From the NCBI GenBank assembly GCA_043788745.1, contig JAYVTO010000266.1, positions 1 through 13,736 of the forward strand: DNA of 13,736 nt, given 5' to 3'. Each line of letters opens with the position of its first letter. The stretch's first letter is position 1. Below are positions 1-6,021 of the stretch, in pieces. The notes beneath the pieces were generated by a model, which worked only from the letters and a program-made list of their open reading frames with translations, did no database searches and was not told the origin of the DNA. The position numbers were made by a program, and so were the translations under genes. Source of the stretch: JBBQWZ01 sp043788745. GTDB lineage: Bacteria > Acidobacteriota > Terriglobia > Bryobacterales > Bryobacteraceae.

Positions 1-602
1 GGCATCGACAGCGGCAGAATCACGCGCCACAAGGTGTCCCAGGGCCCCGCGCCCAAGTCCGCCGACGCCTCGACCAAACTTTTATCCAGCCGCTCGAGCG
101 TCGCGTAAATCGGCAACACCATGAACGGCAGGTACCCGTAGACCAACCCCAACAGCACCGCGCCGTCGTTGTACAGCAAAGGCAACGGTTCACGAATCAG
201 CCCCAGGCCCCCCAGCGCCGAGTTGATCAACCCGGTATCGCGCAACAGAAACATCCACGCGTAGGTCCGCACCAGAAAACTCGTCCAGAACGGGAGAATC
301 ACCAGCGAAAGATAGAGCGACCGCCGTGACTCGCTCCTTGCGATAAACAACGCCAGCGGAAATCCCAACACCGCGCACAACGCCGTCGACACGAAGGAGA
401 TCCAAAACGTCCGCAACAATATCGACCCGTACAACGGATCAAAGAATCGCCGATAGCTCTCCAGTGTCCACGGCAATTCGACGCCGCCATAAACGCCGCG
501 CGTTAACACGCTGTACGCGAAGACGATCCCTAACGGAACTAGAAATAGCCCCGCCGTAATCGCCACCGACGGCGCAAGAAACAACGCACGCAACCGTCTC
601 AT
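1..602 (-). CDS. ABC transporter permease, PotB/binding-protein-dependent type (3' end cut by window edge)
   Basis: This is an inner-membrane permease of an ABC importer, probably for polyamines or a similar small solute. Reading the minus strand from the ATG at 602 gives 200 uninterrupted codons to the window edge, so the C-terminus is missing. The N-terminus (MRRLRALFLAPSVAITAG) leads into a first membrane helix at about residues 5-28. Further hydrophobic segments lie at about 62-86, 93-118 and 136-160. The phrase LPFWTSFLVRTYAWMFLL (about 102-119) is typical of PotB-like permeases. The coupling EAA loop that docks on the ATPase is visible at the end as EASADLGAGPWDTLWRVILP. The ATG follows the ATPase stop with no gap (TAGATG), so the two are translationally coupled. 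Polyamine specificity is inferred from family resemblance; iron, phosphonate or other solutes are possible. Confidence 0.93.
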   Translation of the reverse strand, partial: MRRLRALFLAPSVAITAGLFLVPLGIVFAYSVLTRGVYGGVELPWTLESYRRFFDPLYGSILLRTFWISFVSTALCAVLGFPLALFIARSESRRSLYLSLVILPFWTSFLVRTYAWMFLLRDTGLINSALGGLGLIREPLPLLYNDGAVLLGLVYGYLPFMVLPIYATLERLDKSLVEASADLGAGPWDTLWRVILPLSM

Positions 603-1589
603 CTAGCGCGACCCCTCACAGCGGATCTCGTCGCTCGCACTCCACCACACGCGCACCGCGTCGCCGGCGCGATACACGTCCGCGTCCGCCCGCGGAATCT
701 CCGCCATCACCGCATCGCCGCAACTCAGCCGCGCCGCGACGTGCACGCAATTTCCCAGAAAGCTCGTCGACGTCACTGTGGCCTCCAGACACCGCGCACC
801 GCCATCCGCCTTCCGCCCGATCCGCGTAACCTCCGGGCGCACGCCCACCTCACCGAACCAGTTCATCGCCCCTAGGAACGTAGCCACAAAGCGCGTCGCC
901 GGACGCAAGTAAATATCTTCTGGAGTCCCGATCTGCTCAATCTTTCCGGCCTGCATCACCGCGATGCGGTCCGACAGCGAAAGCGCCTCTTCCTGATCGT
1001 GCGTGATCAGCAGGAACGCCACCCCGACGCGACGTTGCAACGCCTTTAATTCGGCGCGCACTTGCTTGCGCAACAGCGGATCCAGCGCCGACAACGGCTC
1101 GTCGAGCAACAGCACGTCCGGCGACAGCACCAGCGAACGCGCTAAGGCCACGCGCTGCCGTTCTCCACCCGACAACCGCGACGGCAACCGCGACTCCTTG
1201 CCCGTCAACTGCACCAGTTCGAGCGCCTCGCGCACTTTCGAAGCGCAATCCGCGATGCCCCGCCGCCGCAAACCAAACTCGATATTCGCCGCCACCGTCA
1301 AATGGGGAAACAGCGCGTAGCTCTGGAATACCGTGGTTACGTTGCGCTCGTAAGGCTTCAAGCCGTCGATGCGTTGCCCCCCGAGCCACACCTCGCCGCC
1401 GGTCGCGTCTTCAAAGCCCGCAATCAGCCGCAGCGTGGTCGTCTTGCCGCACCCCGACGGGCCCAACAGCGAAAACAACTCGCCCTCGCGAATCTCGAAC
1501 GAAATGCCATCCACTGCCGTGTGGCCCGCCGCGCCGGCTGGCCCGGGATACCGCTTCGACACGTCGCGTACTTCAAGAATGTTGGGCAC
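603..1589 (-). CDS. ABC transporter ATP-binding protein, PotA-like
   Basis: This is the cytoplasmic ATPase that drives the adjacent permease. From the GTG at 1589 it is 328 aa. Walker A is GPSGCGKTT (43-51), the Q-loop Gln is 89, the signature is LSGGERQR (139-146), Walker B is VLLLDEP (159-165), the D-loop is SALD (167-170) and the H-loop His is 197 (ITHDQEE). After the NBD, the stretch RFVATFLGAMNWF and then GVRPE (249-253) mark the C-terminal TOBE-type regulatory domain seen in PotA/FbpC-like ATPases, here rather short. The start is uncertain: a TTG at 1616 would add nine residues, but GTG at 1589 begins PNILEVRDVSKRY just where family members start. Neither has a clear Shine-Dalgarno. The start overlaps the end of the upstream SDR gene by 17 nt. 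Substrate is not determinable from the ATPase. Confidence 0.95.
   Translation of the reverse strand: MPNILEVRDVSKRYPGPAGAAGHTAVDGISFEIREGELFSLLGPSGCGKTTTLRLIAGFEDATGGEVWLGGQRIDGLKPYERNVTTVFQSYALFPHLTVAANIEFGLRRRGIADCASKVREALELVQLTGKESRLPSRLSGGERQRVALARSLVLSPDVLLLDEPLSALDPLLRKQVRAELKALQRRVGVAFLLITHDQEEALSLSDRIAVMQAGKIEQIGTPEDIYLRPATRFVATFLGAMNWFGEVGVRPEVTRIGRKADGGARCLEATVTSTSFLGNCVHVAARLSCGDAVMAEIPRADADVYRAGDAVRVWWSASDEIRCEGSR
612..617 (-). promoter_or_regulatory. Shine-Dalgarno of the ABC permease
   Basis: The minus strand reads GAGGGG, lying inside the last codons of the ATPase gene and 9 nt upstream of the permease ATG at 602. It supports that start and coupled translation. Confidence 0.6.
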
Positions 1590-2253
1590 CGATTTGCGAA
1601 CCAATCGATTTGGCAAGAATCGATGTTGATAAAAAATGGTAGCGTACCATGTCGTCGAAATGATAGAGATGCCGCCCCGGCTTCGCTTCGCGCGCCGCCG
1701 CCGCCACCTTGGAGGCGGAAATCGGCCGGTACTTCCGCAGCGAAGCAGCTAGCACCCGGCTCAGCACCTGGGCGAAGCCGATGCCGATCCGTTCGCCGAG
1801 ACGCGACTCCGGCCGATCGCCAACCAGAAAGCGAGGCCGAAATACGTGCACGCCCGCGAATGGCAGCGCGTGAATCTCCCGCTCCAGCTCGCCCTTCACC
1901 CGAAGGTAGAAGTTCCGCGATTGCGAGTCGGAATCGACCGAAGTTACCAACAAAAACTGCCGCACACCCGCCGCACTCGCGGCACGCGCCATCTCCAACG
2001 GCAAATCGAAATCCACCGCGCGAAACGCTTCCTGCGATCCCGCCTTCTTGATCGTCGTTCCGAGCGTGACGAACACGGCATCCGCGCCGGCGAACCCGCA
2101 ATCGGCAAGACCCCGCTCCTCCAAACGTGCGTGAGTGAAACCTAGCGGTCGCCGCACCAACGCGAACACATACTCGAACTGCTCGCAAAGTATAGGCAAA
2201 GGCTGGCTGCCCACCAGGCCGGACGCGCCGGCAACAATCGCAGTAGAATCCAT
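1573..2253 (-). CDS. NAD(P)-binding atypical SDR, HTATIP2/TIP30-like
   Basis: This is a Rossmann-fold oxidoreductase-like protein of the atypical SDR group, 226 aa from the ATG at 2253 (a GTG at 2292 would add 13 residues that do not look conserved). The dinucleotide-binding motif GASGLVG is at residues 9-15, right at the N-terminus as expected. Residues 116-120 (YLRVK) give the YxxxK pair, followed by GELE. The string VFRPRFLVGDRPESR (137-151) closely resembles the VFRPGVLLCDRQESR region that I recall from human HTATIP2/TIP30. Substrate and role in bacteria are unknown to me. About 25 residues beyond LYHFDD (197-201) look like a non-family tail. The 3' end overlaps the ABC ATPase start, so it is probably the first gene of the ABC operon. 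Its own function may have nothing to do with transport. Confidence 0.88.
   Translation of the reverse strand: MDSTAIVAGASGLVGSQPLPILCEQFEYVFALVRRPLGFTHARLEERGLADCGFAGADAVFVTLGTTIKKAGSQEAFRAVDFDLPLEMARAASAAGVRQFLLVTSVDSDSQSRNFYLRVKGELEREIHALPFAGVHVFRPRFLVGDRPESRLGERIGIGFAQVLSRVLAASLRKYRPISASKVAAAAREAKPGRHLYHFDDMVRYHFLSTSILAKSIGSQIGAQHS
1631..1650 (-). terminator. Weak terminator-like stem plus T run inside the SDR 3' end
   Basis: On the minus strand ATGGTA-CGC-TACCAT forms a 6-bp stem with a 3-nt loop and runs straight into TTTTT. It lies about 60 nt before the SDR stop and just upstream of the ABC ATPase start. The stem has only two GC pairs, so it would be weak; it could be a partial terminator or attenuator between the genes, or chance. 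Confidence 0.25.
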
Positions 2254-2337
2254 CAGAAGTAATGCCCCATCAAGCCAGATGCCATTCGCCACGCGTCAAA
2301 TCCGAGCCGCGACCGAAGCGGCGTAAACAGTTGCGTC

Positions 2338-2360
2338 GGGAGCGGACGCATCACGTCCGC
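2338..2360. repeat. Hairpin with GGGAGCGGAC repeat word in the divergent SDR/sdhC spacer
   Basis: GCGGACG (2342-2348) and CGTCCGC (2354-2360) form a perfect 7-bp stem around the loop CATCA. The left arm begins with GGGAGCGGAC (2338-2347), a word that recurs at 8742-8751 and 13643-13652, so it looks like a member of the dispersed intergenic repeat family of this genome. It sits between divergent genes, so it is probably not a terminator of either. Confidence 0.6.
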
Positions 2361-2381
2361 CCTCGGCCGGGTTCACAATAT

Positions 2382-2410
2382 TTTAAAACGCGAGTGCTCG
2401 TTGCTATCAT
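2382..2410 (+). promoter_or_regulatory. Candidate sigma-70 promoter for sdhCAB
   Basis: A TTTAAA (-35-like, 2382-2387) and a TATCAT (-10-like, 2405-2410) are separated by exactly 17 nt, in the only AT-rich stretch of the divergent spacer, 35 nt upstream of the sdhC ATG. A strong GAGGAG follows at 2413-2418. The match is by eye only. Confidence 0.35.
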
Positions 2411-2444
2411 CTGAGGAGTTGAGTGTTTCCAATCAAAGATAACA

Positions 2445-3128
2445 ATGAGCGCAAGTGCAATCCAGCTTCCACGGTCGCGTCCAGCGGGCTTGTGGGGCAC
2501 AACCAACGGCAAGAAAGCCGTCATGGCCGTCACCGGAGTCGTCCTTTATGGATTCGTCTTCGTTCATATGGCCGGAAACCTCCAGATTTTCCTCGGCGCC
2601 CAGGCCTTTAACCACTACGCCGAAACGCTGAAAGCCGCGCTCCCCCTTCTGTGGGGCGCGCGAACCGTGCTGCTGTTGGCCGTGGCGCTACACATCGTCT
2701 CCGCCGTCGCACTCTATCGCGTAAAGGCCGCCGCGCGGCCCATCGGCTACGTCAAGCAGAAACCCCAAGTCTCCACCTACGCCTCGCGCACGATGTACAT
2801 GAGCGGACCCATTCTCGCCGCCTTCCTCGTTTACCACCTGCTGCACTTCACTCTCGGCCAGGGCGGAACCCCCTTCGACGCGCTCGACCCCTATTGGAAC
2901 GTCGTCCACGGCTTTCAGTTCCCGCTTGTCGCCGGCTTCTACGTCCTCTCGATGGCGCTGCTCTGCATGCACCTGTACCACGGCGTCTGGAGCGGTTTTC
3001 AAAGTGTCGGCATCAACCACCCGCGCTACACACCGCTCCTCCGCATCTTCGCGAAAGGCTTCTCCCTCGTCGTATTCCTCGGATTTGTGTCCGTGCCTGT
3101 CGGCGTCCTGACGGGGCTGGTGAAATAA
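2445..3128 (+). CDS. sdhC: Succinate dehydrogenase/fumarate reductase cytochrome b subunit (b558 family)
   Basis: This is the membrane anchor of complex II, 227 aa; it binds haem b and passes electrons between the quinone pool and the iron-sulfur subunit. It resembles the single-polypeptide anchors of Bacteroides and Bacillus type, which carry two haems and use menaquinone. Five hydrophobic segments are visible, at about residues 27-50, 68-92, 118-138, 155-178 and 203-225. Candidate haem-ligand histidines lie in them: H41 (FVHMAGN), H83, H131/H134 (VYHLLHF) and H176/H179 (MHLYHGVW). The ATG at 2445 has no close Shine-Dalgarno; the strong GAGGAG at 2413-2418 is 26 nt away. The stop is one base before the sdhA ATG, and the order C-A-B is the usual one for this class. 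Confidence 0.96.
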   Translation: MSASAIQLPRSRPAGLWGTTNGKKAVMAVTGVVLYGFVFVHMAGNLQIFLGAQAFNHYAETLKAALPLLWGARTVLLLAVALHIVSAVALYRVKAAARPIGYVKQKPQVSTYASRTMYMSGPILAAFLVYHLLHFTLGQGGTPFDALDPYWNVVHGFQFPLVAGFYVLSMALLCMHLYHGVWSGFQSVGINHPRYTPLLRIFAKGFSLVVFLGFVSVPVGVLTGLVK

Positions 3129-3129
3129 C

Positions 3130-5055
3130 ATGGCCGATAGCAAACTCCTCGACGCCCGCATCCCCGGCGGACCCATCGAACAGAAGTGGGACAAAGCCCG
3201 CTTCGACATGAAGCTCGTCAACCCCGCGAACAAGCGCAAGTACAACGTCATCGTCGTCGGCTCCGGACTCGCCGGCGGATCCGCCGCGGCCACCCTCGGT
3301 GAACTCGGCTATAACGTCAAATGCTTCTGCTTTCAGGATTCGCCTCGCCGCGCGCACTCCATCGCCGCGCAAGGCGGAATCAATGCCGCGAAGAACTACC
3401 AGGGCGACGGCGATAGCGTCTATCGCCTCTTCTACGACACCGTGAAAGGCGGCGACTTCCGCGCTCGAGAAGCCAACGTCTACCGCCTCGCGCAAGTCAG
3501 CGTCTCGATCATCGATCAGTGCGTTGCCCAAGGCGTACCCTTCGCCCGCGAGTACGGCGGCGTCCTCGCCAACCGCAGCTTCGGCGGAGCGCAAGTCTCG
3601 CGCACCTTTTACGCCCGGGGGCAGACAGGCCAGCAGTTGCTGCTCGGGGCCTATCAGGCGCTCGAACGCCAGATCCACGAAGGCTCCGTCACCATGTATC
3701 CGCGCACCGAGATGCTCGATCTCATCGTCATCGACGGACGCGCCAGGGGCATCGTCACCCGCGACCTCGTCACTGGAAAGATCGAAGCCCACATCGCCGA
3801 CGCCGTTGCGCTCGGCACCGGCGGCTACGGCAACGTCTATTACTTATCGACCAACGCCAAGGGCTCCAACTGCACCGCCGTCTGGCGCGCCCATCGCCGC
3901 GGAGCCCTGTTCGCCAACCCTTGCTTCACGCAAATCCACCCGACCTGCATTCCCGTCTCCGGCGACTACCAATCGAAGCTCACTCTGATGTCGGAATCGC
4001 TGCGCAACGATGGACGCATCTGGGTTCCGCTCAAAGAGGGTGACAACCGATCACCCGATCGCATCCCCGAAGCTGAACGCGATTACTACCTCGAACGCAA
4101 GTACCCCAGCTTCGGCAACCTCGTCCCCCGCGACGTCGCCTCCCGCAACGCCAAAGGCGTCTGCGATGAGGGCCGCGGCGTCGGCCCCGGCGGCCTCGGC
4201 GTCTATCTCGATTTCGGCGCCTCCATCTCGCGCCTCGGTGAACACCTCATCCGCGAACGATACGGCAACCTCTTCGAGATGTACCAGCGCATCACCGACG
4301 AGAACCCCTACAAGGTTCCGATGCGCATCTACCCCGCCATTCACTACACGATGGGCGGCCTCTGGGTCGACTATCACCTGATGTCGACCATCCCCGGCCT
4401 GTTCGTGATCGGCGAAGCCAACTTCTCCGACCACGGCGCAAATCGTCTCGGCGCAAGCGCCCTGATGCAGGGCCTCTCCGACGGCTACTTCGTCCTCCCC
4501 TACACCATCGGAAATTACCTCGCCGGAGTGAAGCAAGACAAGGCCACCGCCGACCACCCCGAAGCCCGCGCCGTCGTCCAACACGTCGAAGCGCAGGAAA
4601 AGCAACTGCTCAACATTAAGGGCAAGCGCACCGTCGACAGCTTCCATCGCGCTCTCGGCAAAATCATCTGGGATCACTGCGGCATGTCCCGCACGGCCAC
4701 CGCACTCAAGGCCGCACGGAGCGAGGTCCGCGAACTTCGCGAAGAATTCTGGAAGAACGTCAACGTTCCCGGCAGCGACGCCGAAATCAACCAAGCCCTC
4801 GAAAAGGCAGGCCGCGTCGCCGATTTCTTTGAACTCGGCGAACTCATGATCAAGGACGCCCTCGAACGCGAAGAAAGCTGCGGAGGCCATTTCCGCGAGG
4901 AGTATCAGACTCCCGAAGGCGAAGCCCAACGCGACGACGCCAACTACTCGTACGTCGCCGCCTGGGAGTATAAAGGGTCAACCGGCGAACCCCAGCTCCA
5001 CAAAGAGCCCCTCGAGTTCGACTACGTCCACCCCAGCCAGCGGAGCTACAAGTAG
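3130..5055 (+). CDS. sdhA: Succinate dehydrogenase/fumarate reductase flavoprotein subunit
   Basis: This is the catalytic FAD subunit of complex II, 641 aa, oxidising succinate to fumarate on the cytoplasmic face (or the reverse). The FAD-binding fold starts with VVGSGLAGGSAA (42-53). RRAHSIAAQGGINA (73-86) contains H76, in the position of the histidine that covalently binds FAD. Substrate-site elements are visible: QIHPTC (268-273), VPRDVASR (332-339, with the family's proton-shuttling Arg likely R334), IHYTMGG (404-410) and the FAD-capping GEANFSDHGANRLGA (428-442). The C-terminal helical domain runs from about 480. Length and the MKLVNPANKRKYNV lead match the Bacteroides/Bacillus-like branch. 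GGTGA 6 nt upstream of the ATG serves as ribosome-binding site. Physiological direction cannot be decided from sequence. Confidence 0.98.
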   Translation: MADSKLLDARIPGGPIEQKWDKARFDMKLVNPANKRKYNVIVVGSGLAGGSAAATLGELGYNVKCFCFQDSPRRAHSIAAQGGINAAKNYQGDGDSVYRLFYDTVKGGDFRAREANVYRLAQVSVSIIDQCVAQGVPFAREYGGVLANRSFGGAQVSRTFYARGQTGQQLLLGAYQALERQIHEGSVTMYPRTEMLDLIVIDGRARGIVTRDLVTGKIEAHIADAVALGTGGYGNVYYLSTNAKGSNCTAVWRAHRRGALFANPCFTQIHPTCIPVSGDYQSKLTLMSESLRNDGRIWVPLKEGDNRSPDRIPEAERDYYLERKYPSFGNLVPRDVASRNAKGVCDEGRGVGPGGLGVYLDFGASISRLGEHLIRERYGNLFEMYQRITDENPYKVPMRIYPAIHYTMGGLWVDYHLMSTIPGLFVIGEANFSDHGANRLGASALMQGLSDGYFVLPYTIGNYLAGVKQDKATADHPEARAVVQHVEAQEKQLLNIKGKRTVDSFHRALGKIIWDHCGMSRTATALKAARSEVRELREEFWKNVNVPGSDAEINQALEKAGRVADFFELGELMIKDALEREESCGGHFREEYQTPEGEAQRDDANYSYVAAWEYKGSTGEPQLHKEPLEFDYVHPSQRSYK

Positions 5056-5136
5056 GCAAATGCCTATGCCAGCCATCCAGCGGGAACCAGGCACCGCCGA
5101 CGCAAGCAAGACCCAACGCGCCGAGGCGCGCACGAA

Positions 5137-5153
5137 GCGACCCGAAGGGTCGC
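5137..5153. repeat. Palindromic repeat in the sdhA-sdhB gap
   Basis: GCGACCC (5137-5143) and GGGTCGC (5147-5153) form a perfect 7-bp stem with a GAA loop. The context (CCGAGGCGCG just upstream at 5121-5130, CGCGCGGTAA after) matches the CCGAGGCGCGACC...GGTCGCGCG elements at 11088 and 13661. It makes up most of an otherwise geneless 150-bp gap between two genes that normally lie close together. No T tract follows, so it is not a typical Rho-independent terminator. Confidence 0.75.
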
Positions 5154-5191
5154 GCGGTAAGCGCCCGCACGGCACGGACGCTGCGCACCGC

Positions 5192-5196
5192 GGAGA
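5192..5196 (+). promoter_or_regulatory. Shine-Dalgarno of sdhB
   Basis: GGAGA lies 9 nt upstream of the ATG at 5206 and confirms that start. Confidence 0.6.
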
Positions 5197-5205
5197 AACC
5201 AATCA

Positions 5206-5955
5206 ATGAAACTCGTCTTCCACATCTGGCGCCAAAAGAACGCCATCTCGACCGGCGGCATGCGGCGCTACGAATCCGCCAACATGAACCCCGACATGTC
5301 GATGCTCGAAGCGCTCGACGTGCTGAACGAAGAGATCATGAACCGCGGTGACGAGCCCGTCGCCTTTGAACACGATTGCCGCGAAGGCATCTGCGGCTCC
5401 TGCGGCATCATGATCAACGGGGTCCCCCACGGACCAAATACCGCTACCACCACCTGCCAACTCACCCTCCGCCATTTCAAAGACGGCGAAGAACTCTTCC
5501 TCGAACCCTGGCGCGCGAAAGCCTTCCCCGTCCTGAAGGATCTCGTCGTCGACCGCAACGCCTTCGACCGCATCATCGCCGCCGGAGGCTACGTTTCCGT
5601 CCACACCGGAGCCGCGCCCGACGGCAACGCCATCCCCATCCGCAAAGAAGACTCCGACCGCGCCATGGACGCCGCCCAGTGCATCGGCTGCGGAGCCTGC
5701 GTTGCCGCGTGCCCCAATGCCGCCGCTGCCCTCTTCACCGGGGCCAAGATCTCGCACCTCGGCCTGCTGCCGCAAGGTCAGGTCGAACGCCACGAACGCG
5801 CCATCCACATGGTCGAGCAGATGAACGCAGAATCCTTCGGCAACTGCACCAACATCGGCGAATGCGAAGCCGCCTGCCCCAAGGAAATCAAACTCGAAGT
5901 CATCGCAAGAATGAACCGCGATTACCTCGAAGCCTCCTTCGCAAGCCGCAAGTAG
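5206..5955 (+). CDS. sdhB: Succinate dehydrogenase/fumarate reductase iron-sulfur subunit
   Basis: This is the electron-wire subunit of complex II, 249 aa, linking FAD in SdhA to haem and quinone in SdhC. The N-terminal ferredoxin domain holds the 2Fe-2S ligands C58, C63, C66 (CREGICGSC) and C84. The C-terminal domain holds the 4Fe-4S and 3Fe-4S ligands in CIGCGACVAACP (C159, C162, C165, C169) and in the second set C214, C220 and C224 (CTNIGECEAACP). All ligands are present, so the complex should be functional. It ends at TAG 5953-5955, which is itself part of the left arm of a long inverted repeat reaching towards the next gene. Confidence 0.98.
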   Translation: MKLVFHIWRQKNAISTGGMRRYESANMNPDMSMLEALDVLNEEIMNRGDEPVAFEHDCREGICGSCGIMINGVPHGPNTATTTCQLTLRHFKDGEELFLEPWRAKAFPVLKDLVVDRNAFDRIIAAGGYVSVHTGAAPDGNAIPIRKEDSDRAMDAAQCIGCGACVAACPNAAAALFTGAKISHLGLLPQGQVERHERAIHMVEQMNAESFGNCTNIGECEAACPKEIKLEVIARMNRDYLEASFASRK

Positions 5956-6012
5956 CACAGCGTTCCCGGCCTGCCAACCAATCGCGACACAAGCCGGCAG
6001 GCCTTGTGCTAC
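5952..6012. repeat. Long inverted repeat between sdhB and the dehydratase gene
   Basis: The left arm has two parts, GTAGCACA (5952-5959, including the sdhB stop) and GGCCTGCC (5968-5975). The right arm has the matching GGCAGGCC (5996-6003) and TGTGCTAC (6005-6012), all perfect complements, with an 8-nt internal loop on the left against 1 nt on the right. The right arm can also fold on itself (ACAAGCC with GGCCTTGT, one bulged base, loop GGCA). The right arm ends 9 nt before the dehydratase ATG. There is no T tract. It may stabilise the sdh mRNA end, attenuate readthrough, or hide the next start. Confidence 0.65.
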
Positions 6013-6021
6013 CGTCGCCTC

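Noticed and set aside
190..490. Short minus-strand frames at the left end (71 and 63 codons)
   Set aside because: They lie in the wrong frames; the true gene is the permease frame open from 602 to the window edge.
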